Assembly (NCBI RefSeq): GCF_000182925.2
Contig: NC_026505.1
Location: 1,612,001 to 1,676,000 of the forward strand
DNA: 64,000 bases
DNA from: Neurospora crassa OR74A
Taxonomy: Eukaryota > Ascomycota > Sordariomycetes > Sordariales > Sordariaceae
Direction of reading: 5' to 3'
The first letter of the stretch is position 1; every line of letters begins with the position of its first letter. The notes below the pieces were generated by a model. That model saw only the letters and a list, made by a program, of their open reading frames with translations, had not been told where the DNA came from and searched no databases. Of this stretch, positions 21,676-31,098 are shown one piece after another. A program made the translations under genes and the position numbers.

Positions 21676-23256
21676 TTACCAATGGCGCGGGTCCTCGGGG
21701 CCAAACTGACCCTTCTTAATCTTCGCTCTAAGTTTTCCATCCTTGGTCCAAGCGTTCGCAATGTCCCTGGCGTACAAATAAGAAGCAAAAGATTCCGGGC
21801 CAAACGGATCATGGTCGGACTGAGGAGGCTGCTGCTGCTGCTGCTGCTGCAGCACAGAGGCGGCACGTTGTGGCGGGCTCTTCTGGTCGCTTTGAACAGG
21901 AGGAGGGTTTTCGGCGTTGGTCCATGAGTTACCTAAGAGCCAATCGTGAACTTGCTTTTGGCGGTTGAGGATGCGGCCCGGAACAGGGTTAGAGGGATGC
22001 AAGGAACGGGGACCATTTTGAGAACTGCCGTTACTGGTAAGACCAAAGCCATCACGCTGCAGAGAATTGCCGACGGTTTGACGGCCGGTGTTGGTAACAG
22101 GACCAGAAGTCTGGGGGTTTGAGGGCTTGGTGACACCTGAGTTGGTATTGTGGGCAGCAGTTAGGTTGGCAACCACGTTCTCGCCTTGCCAGGCACCGTT
22201 GGGTGTAGGCGACGGTGTGGTAAGGTTGGTATTAGGACTCTTTCTGCCGAAATTGACCTCGCTCTGGGGCGTGCCGTTCGTGGCATCAACGTTGGTGGGT
22301 GAATTGACATTGTTGAGGGTTTCGTTGATGTTCATACTCTGGCTGCCCCTGCCAACCTTGGTAGTGTCCTGTGGAATGCCATTCGATGTGGTGGTCAAGC
22401 TAGAGGGCTTGATGTTCTTCGAGTTGTGGTCGGCTGCGGACGGGACCCGGGTGTCCGGGATGTCCGGACGAGGAGCGTCGCTGTTGGAGGTCTGCTTGTA
22501 GGTCTGGTTCGGGATCGTCTCGGTCTGGGTACTATTTTCCTGGGAGGCCTTCGTGCAGGTGGCCTGGGTGCCCTTGTTCACGGTAGCTTTCGGGCAGGTG
22601 GTGGTCTTGGAAGTGACGCTCATAGCCTCCTGCTCTGTTGCCTTCTTGGCAATTAGCGAAGCAATATCCTCGACTGCAGATCCTATGGTTTTGTTGTGAA
22701 GAATCATCTTTGTCAAGGCATCGTCGTAGGAACTGATGCCTTTCAGCAGCAACATATCCATGAGCTCGTCTGAAACGTCAAAGAGGGCACGGTTGAGGCG
22801 TCGGCGGAGCCATAGGGCCCTACCCAGGAATGCGTGGAGATTGGGAAACTGGGAGTGATCAATGTCGGTGAGCTCCTTGACAAGTCGAAATTTGTGCTCG
22901 GCGGAGATTTCACTATCCCACTTGATGACGGCCTTGTAAAGGCTCCGCGGGTCCAAGGCATGGTTTCCTTCGTTGTATCCGAGGGCTTGAAGCTTGGTGA
23001 TGATGGGCTGAATGCTATTTGAGAGCATGGTGTACGCCAGGACCTGCTTCCTCTTGAAGCATTTCTGAACCTCTTGTGGGGCGGTTTTGGCAGGAGCCTG
23101 CTCGTCGCCAGTGATGATATCCTGGACATCAAAGTAGCTCATTTGGAGAAGGAGTGCATTATGCCAAACCTCGAAATCCTCCTCGCTGGTCAGGGAAGGG
23201 ATCGTGTGAAGGCGAGGGAATGCAGGAATGTTCGAGTTGGGGTGTGCTGACGCCAT
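21676..23256 (-). CDS. Gag-like protein, cluster member 1, with long low-complexity tail
   Basis: Frame of 526 residues from the ATG at 23256 (MASAHPNSNIPAF). It stays open upstream to about 23514 but without a further ATG that I accept. Residues ~15-180 match the other three members: an FEVWHNALL opening, a helical middle, then DPRSLYKAVIKWD, LVKELTDIDHSQFPNLHAFL, RALWLRRRLNRA, SDELMDMLLLKGISSYD. This pattern (LW/LY..V..W, long helix, WLR.RL, ELM..LL.GL) is that of the Copia-type Gag polypeptide region (UBN2). About 300 residues rich in Asn, Thr, Ser and Gln follow, with a Q7 run and a C-terminal DWLLGNSW / FASYLYARDIANAW segment. No protease, polymerase or zinc knuckle is seen. It looks whole. 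Most likely a host-kept Gag-derived or Gag-resembling gene; function unknown. Confidence 0.7.
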   Translation of the reverse strand: MASAHPNSNIPAFPRLHTIPSLTSEEDFEVWHNALLLQMSYFDVQDIITGDEQAPAKTAPQEVQKCFKRKQVLAYTMLSNSIQPIITKLQALGYNEGNHALDPRSLYKAVIKWDSEISAEHKFRLVKELTDIDHSQFPNLHAFLGRALWLRRRLNRALFDVSDELMDMLLLKGISSYDDALTKMILHNKTIGSAVEDIASLIAKKATEQEAMSVTSKTTTCPKATVNKGTQATCTKASQENSTQTETIPNQTYKQTSNSDAPRPDIPDTRVPSAADHNSKNIKPSSLTTTSNGIPQDTTKVGRGSQSMNINETLNNVNSPTNVDATNGTPQSEVNFGRKSPNTNLTTPSPTPNGAWQGENVVANLTAAHNTNSGVTKPSNPQTSGPVTNTGRQTVGNSLQRDGFGLTSNGSSQNGPRSLHPSNPVPGRILNRQKQVHDWLLGNSWTNAENPPPVQSDQKSPPQRAASVLQQQQQQQPPQSDHDPFGPESFASYLYARDIANAWTKDGKLRAKIKKGQFGPEDPRHW

Positions 23257-24912
23257 CTTGGCCGGGTCAAGGAGCCGATGATGACGGGATGGGGACTGAG
23301 CAAGATCTGATTCTGAGGTGGAAGGTGAGAATAGCTTGATATTGAGCAATGGAGACGAGTAAAACTGCTTGTGGGCGTTGTTGTCAGAATGATGGAAAGG
23401 TTTCCCGGTGTTCGCTGTAGAGGCGGGACTCGGGCGAGGGTTGATGGTTGTCGTTGTTTTTCGGTATTGTTCGGGGACAGATTTGTTGGAAGAAGCCCCA
23501 AGATTTGATGGCAAGAAGTTGTTGCGAGGGGAGTTCTAAATAGTAAGGCAGTTTGCCTGATGCATGACTGGACGAGGAGGCGAGGGGGATCTATTGTCAT
23601 GCCTCCATAATAGAACATCAGATGGACGTGCAATGTCAGGTGTCAGTTTCGTCTCAAGTGGAAGACTAGTCGAGTCGTCCTATTTAGCAACACTAGCAGT
23701 GGTGTTTGTATCTGATCAGGAAGGAAGGAGCGTCTCGTCTGGTCGTGACTGCCTTGCAACTCCCGCAGTTCAAGCGATTTAGTTCAGACGATTGCAACAT
23801 GTGACGGATACATCTGCAGATCGGCGTGAAATAAATACATCCGTCCGGCTTGTGGTATTGGATGGGTAATGCACTTCGTCAATGGGACCGTCTACTTGGT
23901 AATGGAAGTTTAGAATCGATAGGAGTGGGCACTATTGTATATGCAGGATGATCAAGCGGCAAGTGGGATGGACTCGAAAAAGAGGATCCATGTAGAGAAA
24001 CAAGATGTACCGTTTGCGATTTGTCGGCTCGAGTAACTCGAACGGGAGTAACTCGAACGGCGAGATGGCCGGCTCCGAAACGAGTTCCTCCACTCCGAAC
24101 ACTGAACATCTCATCCCAACTTTCCATCCCAAGCTTCTCCATCTCCAAAGGTCAATAGCACCCCTCTTCATCCTTTTCCTCCGGTGGGGGACCCATGGGG
24201 TGAAAGTGAGTGAAATACCAACAAGAGCGGAACTGTCCAAGTAAAGCAATGACATGGTTGTATCAACAGCGAAAGCAGACGTCGCAAGCGAAGCGTTGAT
24301 AAGATCATATCATATGCGAGCGGGCGTTAACAAGTCAAGTATTCTCATATACGGTCGACAAACGCTTACCACCTCAAGCGGGCGAGCAAGTAGGTGGCTG
24401 ACTTCACGCAAAGGTAAGGAGAGTTACGGAGGAGGATCTTGGAAGAAATCAAACGATTATAAACAGCATTCACCCCAGGCATGCTCTCGAGTATGACGCA
24501 AGTGATAAAAGTGTAATATCTGTCGAGGGTGGAGGATGGAACTTCAGATGAAGTTTGGAAAGAGACAAAAAAAAAAAAAAAAAAAAAAAGAACTCATGTC
24601 ACCTGGCACTGCTACGCGGGTGACGGAGAGTCCTTTTCCTCTTGTGTGAGTTTTCAGAGGTCAAATCCACCCCATGAAATGATTAGAGCAACCCTAACAC
24701 CTGGCGTAAATAGGTACACAGACGATGAAAGTCTATCACTTGGCTTCATACACAAAGTGAGATTTGAAAGAGGAAATAGTTCGTCACCGGCACGAATGCA
24801 CAAGTGGCGAGTTATAATCACCAAAGGTGAAATCTAATGAGTGAAGAACCGGCGAGAAAGCATGATCGGCTAGAGGCATGACCGTATCTCTTCCTCAAGT
24901 CGTTGGTTGCTC
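23257..24912. other. Intergenic within the Gag-like cluster, 1.65 kb
   Basis: Holds a 15-bp tandem duplication (GAGTAACTCGAACGG twice, 24031-24060) and an A23 run at 24567-24589. No coding gene, no terminal repeats. Confidence 0.5.
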
Positions 24913-25919
24913 TTAATGTCGATTAGAACACCTTTTGGCGACGCCGCTAGGACCCGAATGATGGTCTTTGGCCTTGCGGCGCCTCTTGTTCCTCGGTTGA
25001 CCCCTGATCTGTGACTCCAGTTCGACGAGTTTGTTTTTGAGGTCACCTTCGCGGCGCTCTCTTAGTTGCTTGTAAAAGGGGTATTGACTACCAATGTCGA
25101 CTTCAAGCTGACTGGGATTGAGACTTCCACTCTCAATTTGCTTGTACAGGTAATCGGCCCAGATCGAATCATAAGTCCGTAGGCCTTTAACCAGAAAGCC
25201 CATGTAAAGTTGATCCGCAATCGGCGTTCCCATCCGCTTGAGACGCGTACGAAGCCAGAAAGCTCTATCGCGGTAGGCGAGAATGTCCGAATTATGTTGG
25301 CAGTGGCAGATATCGACTAGTTCCTCCATAAGACGGCATTTGTAGGTTAGGGGGCGGTCGACATCCCAGCGATGAACGGCATCCCACAAGACTTTGGGAT
25401 CGCGATCGTTGGCGTCAAGGATCCAATGCCCACTGGACTTGAGTTGTTGCAAGATGGGATGGATGCTGTCGTAGATGATCCGAAAGGCGTATTGCCTTCT
25501 TTCTGCAAAGACCTTTTGGTTCAATCTGGCAATGCGGCTGTCGTCTCCTTGAGGAGGTGTCTCCGTGCCCTCGATGAAGCCCTCGAGATTGCAGGCACGG
25601 AGCTTGGTATGTGCCATAAATCTCCATTCCTCATAGTTCTCATCATCTTGGAGGTCCGGGATAAGAAAGACCGGAAGGTGCTTCCCAAATGAAAACTTCC
25701 ATTCGGGCCAGAGCTCCTTGGCCTCGTCATCAAAAGTGCTTGAGGTAGTGCTGGTACAAAAGTTTGTTAGCCCGGTTCTCCAGTGAAACTGAATGAGCAG
25801 GTGGTGCGGGAGTATTCAATGGTTGGAGGTTCGTCTTGAAAAGGAGAAGGTGAACCGGGGAAAGTAAGTATCCGTGTATCTGAAACAATATGTCACCTTG
25901 CGGTTGGAGAAGTAGCCAT
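24913..25919 (-). CDS. Gag-like protein, cluster member 2
   Basis: About 286 residues. A short first exon (25897-25919, MATSPTA) and a main exon (24913-25750) flank a phase-2 intron; member 3 has the same arrangement with a 23-nt first exon of similar sequence, which supports the model. The conserved region carries LQDDENYEEWRFM, LEGFIEGTETPPQG, DPKVLWDAVHRWDV, LMEELVDICHCQ, RAFWLRTRLKRMGTPIAD and LVKGLRTYDSIW, which lines up with Copia Gag (UBN2). The C-terminus is strongly basic (PRNKRRRKAKDHH), suggesting nucleic-acid contact or a nuclear signal. No pol-type domain. It looks whole. Confidence 0.7.
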
Positions 25920-26431
25920 GACGACCAAGGCGATGGAATTTGGGTGGACGTGAATACTTTGGAACAGTCAATAAGACCGATAGTAATGGGGGTAAGGGGT
26001 AAAAATGAATGAGCGTTGAGTGACATTGTAAAGCAGAAATTACTATAAACTGGGGTTTCGGAAAGGAAGTAGTCTGATCCATTGTGGGTTTTCTGCAACA
26101 GGGAAGGGCCTGTATCAATGGAGATAGACAGGCCACCCAAATAAACCAAGTTCTTTCACTTGGCAGTGGTTGTTCACATATTGCCGTGCGTTGAAATTGA
26201 AAAATTGAAATTACTAAACGGTATATTCGGCCCCTAACATTCAAAGTTCCCTTGTTAATGAAAGAAATTCGAACCGTGTTCCACTGGTGGGAGATAGTTC
26301 CTCTCTACATGAGGCCATTGGTCTCGTTAGTAAGGAGAGGCACGTTGCCTGGCCCAACCTCTCTGTCCAGGACGAAGTCCACGAGTATTGCGGCGCTTCT
26401 TGATGTGTTGTGGCTTGCTTGGCGCGACTTG
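25920..26431. other. Intergenic between Gag-like members 2 and 3
   Basis: About 510 bp with short frames only. It serves as upstream region of member 2 and 3' flank of member 3. Confidence 0.5.
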
Positions 26432-27300
26432 TCACTCACTCTCGGATTCCCAGGCCGCCGTTGTCTCGATCTTCTCCCACAAAGTGAGGTAAGTCCAGTC
26501 CGATGCCTCCATGTACAAGCGCGTCCTCCAGTATTTGTCGGGATGGTTCCTCAATCCGCCCAAAACACATGTCTTCATCAGCTCGTCGTTAATGGTCACA
26601 CCGGCACGCTCGAGGCGACAGCGAAGCCAATCAGCTCGGCGCTTAAATTCAAGGAGGTTATCGAACTGAGAGTGGTGTATGTGACTGAGTTCCCTCACCA
26701 AGTTGACTCTGGCAGATGTGTGGAGGTGAAGAGTGACATCCCAGCGATGAATAGCATCCCACAAGGCCTTTGGATCGAGGTCATCCGGCAATTTAGCGAT
26801 GTCATATCCGACGAGACAAAGTTTCGAATGGATACGCTTAGTGCTGTAGTAGATGATTCGGTAGGCGCAACGTCTTCTATCATTGAAAGTCTGAAGGTCC
26901 TGGCAGTCCTCGGGCGTGTTACCAAGGGGAGGTATTTCCGTCCCTTCGACAAAACCCTCAAGACCATGTTTCCTGAGAGTGGCTAGGACTCTATTGTCCC
27001 ATAACTCAAAGTTTTTTTCTCCTTTGAGTTGTGGAAGCATCAAGACGACGTCTGGGAGGGTGTCTGGCCAAAGGGGCCATCTTGGATGGCGAATGTCGTT
27101 GGTAGGCTCGTGAGGTTTTTGATCACACGAAACGGAGCTAATCAAAGTGTTAGTTATGTTTTAGAAGTTGAAGTGTTTAAAGCCCAAAGCTACAAGGTAA
27201 CTTGACGAGGGCTTAGCTGGGGAAGAAAAAACACAATCAGGCAAATGGAATGTGCATCTTTCGTGAGAGATCTTCACCTTTCTGTGGAAGAAGTAGCCAT
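26432..27300 (-). CDS. Gag-like protein, cluster member 3
   Basis: About 242 residues from a short first exon (27278-27300, MATSSTE) and a main exon (26432-27137), with a phase-2 intron whose acceptor reads GATTAG. The shared region reads LKGEKNFELWDNRVLATL, GLEGFVEGTEIPPLG, DPKALWDAIHRWDV, LVRELSHIHHSQFDNLLEF, RADWLRCRLERAG, NDELMKTCVLGGL. It is closest to members 2 and 4 by eye. It ends soon after the helical region (WEKIETTAAWESESE), without the tails of members 1 and 2. No pol-type domain or zinc knuckle. It looks whole. The inverted-repeat element at 27491-27855 sits about 190 bp upstream of its start, in its probable promoter. Confidence 0.7.
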
Positions 27301-28692
27301 GATAACCAAAAGTGGATGGTACAGAGTGTTCAGCGGCGAGGTGAAGAGGCTGTTCAGTCGTGAAGTTTGTGTCTAGGAGAAAAGAAGGAAACGAGTCACG
27401 GTCGAAGCACAATCAGCGGCTCGGAGCGAAAACAGTCGGGTCCATGGTCGCGGGAGCTGGATGCCTGCTTGTGACCGTGCAGGTTGTAAGTACAGTAATG
27501 TGCCCTGTAAATGCAAGTGGGGCGTGCAGCCGATTTCCTTGCATTTATTGGGTCCTAGCATTTATTGGTATGGGAGCAGGAGGCTTGTGACTGCTAGTAA
27601 CAGCCCTGATAAGGGGTTCTGATAGCTGGGGACAGCCCCGATATAGGTAACAAGGGTCCACAACCCCCTGTGAGCTACCCTATCAGCTGCAAATTTATAT
27701 GGCGGGCCGGCTGGTGGCTAGCACTTAGTTAGCAACTAGCAGGCATACCATACTTAAATAATCCGTGCAGCGAAATTTCTGACAATTATTGGGTATTAGC
27801 ATTTATTGTGTATTGGCATTTATTGGGTCTAGCATTTACAGGGCACATTACTGTAAATGACGGATTTCATTGCATACGTACAGAAGAACTACGGAAGACC
27901 ATTGCGTCAACACTCGCACATTGCGCCATGATAACACCGTGACGAGAACTTGATGTTCTTTGCTACAACCCAGGGTCGATGTGTTGCATGCCTCCACGCT
28001 CAATTCATCACTTCAAGGCTCTTTGAACGACACCGAGTTCAGAAAAGAAGAGATCTGATACGAACAAAGATCTTGAACTTAGTCAATCGATAGAGCGACT
28101 CTAAACCCCGTAAGGTACCGGTAGAGGACACTGCGAGAATTGTGCGGCAAACACAACGAGATGGCCGGTCGAAGAGTGGATGTTTCGCGAGACTGTCCGT
28201 GCCAGCGGGCATCAGGAGGCGCACAGGCACGAGAAGCCGTACATTGTCGAGAAGTAGGACGTAGGTCTCGGTGACGATGTTAGTGAAAAGCACCGAGTTG
28301 CGAGCCATGCTTAACATGTTTGATGATGGGCAATTCAGTGGAAGTGTCCGTGTGGAAGGAGCATCCCACGTCGATTTCTATGCAAGTACCTACACCTACC
28401 TTAGGTATTTCCCTCTAGTAGCTGAGCCTGGCACGTCTTTTCCTCCCCATCCAAAGAAGTTCCTGAGGAAGCCTTTTCCCTCCTATCAAGTTCATATGGT
28501 CTGCGCTTCTTGCAAAGTTGGGGAAACGACCGCAAACGTGAGCGCTCGAACAGACGAGAAACAATTTATCAGCATCGGAAACCTCTCTTATCGTCCTCTG
28601 TGAACCACTAGCGACCTGAGCTTTGGATGACCAGTGAAAGGTGACAGAGGGACCCCCAGGGGACACGATTCAGAGAGATCATGAGATGCCCC
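27301..28692. other. Intergenic between Gag-like members 3 and 4
   Basis: Contains the inverted-repeat element described at 27491-27855. The remaining ~1 kb has short frames only, and no LTR pair is visible here. Confidence 0.5.
27491..27855. mobile_element. Small inverted-repeat DNA transposon (MITE), Guest-like, TA target site
   Basis: The ends are perfect inverted repeats: TACAGTAATGTGCCCTGTAA.. at 27491 and its complement ending at 27855, identical over 24 bp including the flanking TA. Read with a TA duplication, the element is 27493-27853, 361 bp, with CAGTAATG at each end. This structure is typical of non-autonomous Tc1/mariner-type elements, and the small TA-flanked Guest element of Neurospora is the obvious comparison, from memory only. 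Inside, a short motif (GCATTTATTGG or near forms) recurs several times near both ends. It has no coding capacity. The intact ends suggest a fairly recent insertion. Confidence 0.88.
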
Positions 28693-29454
28693 TCAATAGC
28701 GACGACCGCCTTGTCTTGAACCGCCGCCATGTCCGGAAGAATGTCCATTACGATCGCGCAGCCTCTTCATTTCTTGTTGCTCCTGTTGGTAAATGTTCAA
28801 TTCTCTTTGGATGTCCTTGCTGAACTTTCTGATACCCGAAATCATTTCTTGGGAGTTCAAATCGTTGTACCGCTCGATTATTCGAGTTTCCAAAGTTTTG
28901 CTGTGGTAGTACGGAGACACACCTCCGTAGAGACACGTTTTCATCATCTCATCCGCTATTGGCATACCGGCACGCTCAAGACGCCGTCGAAGCCATTGAG
29001 CTCTATTCAGAAACGCAACGATGTCACCGAATTGGCGATAGTGGATGGAGGTGAGCTCTCTTAGAAAGTCGAGTTTTGTTTTTTTGTCGATGTTGTTATA
29101 CCAGCTTTGCACCCCATCCCATAGGAATTTTGGATCGCAGAATTTTGGATCGCAGTCATCCAGCTGATCGTATGGGCCGTACCCGTCGATGTAAATAAGA
29201 TGGTGGAATCTCGCAATCAGGATACTCTGATTGAGGAGGTTCCAGGCCTTCCATCTTCTGTTCTTGAAGCCCCTGAGCGCTTGTATAGCTTCGGGCGTGT
29301 TACCAAGGGGAGGTGTCTCTGTACCCCTTATAAACCCCTCAAGGCCAAGCGTCTTGAGGGTATTTATGGCAAGACATTCCCATATCTCAAAATTCTCTTC
29401 TCCTTGGAGCATGGGAATTTCGGGACGGTCGTCATCGTCCGAGGAATCACACAT
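28693..29454 (-). CDS. Gag-like protein, cluster member 4
   Basis: About 253 residues from the ATG at 29454 (MCDSSDDDDRPEIPM). The frame is open slightly further upstream, so a 5' exon like that of members 2 and 3 may be missing from this model. The shared region reads LQGEENFEIWECLAINTL, GLEGFIRGTETPPLGNTPE, DPKFLWDGVQSWYNN, FLRELTSIHYRQFGDIVAFL, RAQWLRRRLERAGMPIAD and MMKTCLYGGVSPYYHS. A charged helix and a Gly/Arg/His-rich C-terminus (RDRNGHSSGHGGGSRQGG) follow, reminiscent of RNA-binding RGG tails. No pol-type domain. It looks whole apart from the uncertain N-terminus, and is divergently placed to RRP7. Confidence 0.68.
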   Translation of the reverse strand: MCDSSDDDDRPEIPMLQGEENFEIWECLAINTLKTLGLEGFIRGTETPPLGNTPEAIQALRGFKNRRWKAWNLLNQSILIARFHHLIYIDGYGPYDQLDDCDPKFCDPKFLWDGVQSWYNNIDKKTKLDFLRELTSIHYRQFGDIVAFLNRAQWLRRRLERAGMPIADEMMKTCLYGGVSPYYHSKTLETRIIERYNDLNSQEMISGIRKFSKDIQRELNIYQQEQQEMKRLRDRNGHSSGHGGGSRQGGRRY

Positions 29455-30126
29455 CGTGACCAGCCCGTCAGGTATATCCGCTTTTGTGGGACTGTCCTTG
29501 TCTGACAATCAGCTCATACCCAGTAGGCTGGAATTGGAAGACTTGAAGTGAGCCGAAAGATGTGATTATAGCGAAGCCGAAGAACACGACATATAGGAGA
29601 GATTATAGGCGTATATGTAGAAATTTGTTACCTTTTTGTACAAACTCTGGCAGCCAAAGCGTGAAAATGGAAAAGCTTGAACTTGTGCGACGGCGAGACA
29701 GAGATCCTGGTATACCGTCTAGAGTCCTGGAACAGCACGGCCGTGGCTGTCGGACACCCTGTTCACTCAGCAGCCTAAAGCCCGAGGTTCGCGAGCTTTG
29801 CGGTGGTAGACAAAGTTATATGTATCCGAAAGTCGTTGTGTGAAGTCGGCATTCTCCTATGAGGAGGGTCAAGTTTGCAGCTCCAGGGTGCGCCCAGGCA
29901 CTAAAGGTACCTGCGTATCTGTATGTTACGGCACTGCTCACAACCAATCACCGTTTGGTATAATTTCACAAGGCTGAGAAGTGGGGCGCAAAAGTTTCGT
30001 GGAGACGGCGACGGGATGCAGAACAAACTGAATGCTTCCATCTTCGCTCTAGTTTTCAATCTTCAAGCAGAACTAACACAAAAACCACACTCGTCAACAG
30101 CACGTTGGTGTCTCAATCCTGTCAAG
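29455..30126. other. Divergent intergenic, Gag-like member 4 and RRP7
   Basis: 670 bp; a frame in phase with RRP7 extends upstream to 29923 but has no supported ATG before 30127. Probably the promoter and 5' leaders of both genes. Confidence 0.5.
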
Positions 30127-31098
30127 ATGGCGCCATCCCCACAAACAATAGGCGAATTCAGCGTCCTCCCGATCTCGATCCCTCCCGTTCCGTCATTTCC
30201 TCGCAATGTCGTCCACTACCTCTATGTCCGACGAAACGCTCCCAAGATTCCCACAGCCAACGACTCCAGGAGTCTCTTCCTCGCAAATGTCCCCGTCGAC
30301 AGCACAGAACTACACCTTCGCGCTCTTTTCGCATCACTAGTCGGCGCCGGCCGCTTCGAGAGCGCTTCGTTCGAGGATGAGAGGAAGGAGGCCGAGGCCA
30401 TTGCCGCCGCCCTAGACGCCGCACCCGCACAGGCGGTACGATTACTGGCTGCCCACGGAAAGAAGAGGAAACGCGAGGATCAAGAGGCTGCCGAGAGAGC
30501 CGAGGAAGAAGCTGCTGCCCGACTCCCCAGCACATGGACCCGACCACTACGAAAGAGCGGCAGCACTGCTGTCGTGCTGCTCGCCGATGAGAAGAGCGTC
30601 CACCAGGTTCTGAAGGCGATTGCAAAGGTTCACAAATCCAAGAAATATCCCACATGGGGCGGCGAAGGAAATGTCGTGGCCGAGCGCGTACCACAGCTGG
30701 GCTCTATCTGGCTTAAGGCGCACAACCAGCTTTCCTACCCCGATCGGGATCAGCTACAAGCCGCCGTGGATGCATTCTCTACCATGTTTGCCAGGAGAGA
30801 GAGGGAAGCGGCCGAGATTGCCAAGAGACTGCGCAACGAGCCGGACGAGGACGGTTTCGTCACGGTAACACGCGGTGGAAGAAGCGCCCCGGCCACCAGG
30901 AACGAGGCCGAGGAGGCCAAGAAGAAGATGATCGAGAAGGCGGAGAAAAAGAAGCAGGAGATGACGGACTTCTACAGGTTCCAGATGAGAGAGCGCAAGA
31001 AGGCCGAGCAGGAGGAGCTGGTGAAGCGGTTCGAGGAAGATAGGCAGAAGCTGGATGCCATGCGCCAGAAGCGCGGCAAGTTTGTTCCCGAAGCATGA
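30127..31098 (+). CDS. RRP7: Ribosomal RNA-processing protein 7 (Rrp7)
   Basis: Nucleolar factor for 40S subunit assembly, part of the UTP-C / Rrp7 module of the small-subunit processome. Intronless, 323 residues from MAPSPQTIGEFSVLPISIP. The N-terminal half holds a degenerate RRM-like fold (SRSLFLANVPVDSTELHLRALF at about 55-76; TAVVLLADEKSVHQVLKAI at about 145-163). A charged linker with KKRKRED lies between the two segments. The C-terminal RRP7 domain is clear: EDGFVTVTRGGR, followed by a long basic helix (KKKMIEKAEKKKQEMTDFYRFQMRERKK) and the terminal KLDAMRQKRGKF. Length is usual for the family. The ATG was chosen as the first in a strong context (AAGATGG) that precedes the conserved region. 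Confidence 0.93.
   Translation: MAPSPQTIGEFSVLPISIPPVPSFPRNVVHYLYVRRNAPKIPTANDSRSLFLANVPVDSTELHLRALFASLVGAGRFESASFEDERKEAEAIAAALDAAPAQAVRLLAAHGKKRKREDQEAAERAEEEAAARLPSTWTRPLRKSGSTAVVLLADEKSVHQVLKAIAKVHKSKKYPTWGGEGNVVAERVPQLGSIWLKAHNQLSYPDRDQLQAAVDAFSTMFARREREAAEIAKRLRNEPDEDGFVTVTRGGRSAPATRNEAEEAKKKMIEKAEKKKQEMTDFYRFQMRERKKAEQEELVKRFEEDRQKLDAMRQKRGKFVPEA

Noticed and set aside
24031-24060. 15-bp tandem duplication as a mobile-element footprint
   Set aside because: Only two short adjacent copies and no inverted ends; ordinary replication slippage explains it.
26252-26986. 244-codon frame on the plus strand
   Set aside because: Antisense to Gag-like member 3; no independent motif.
21676-29454. 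Complete LTR retrotransposon spanning the Gag-like cluster
   Set aside because: No flanking LTR pair, primer-binding site, protease, integrase or reverse transcriptase was seen; each unit is a stand-alone gene.
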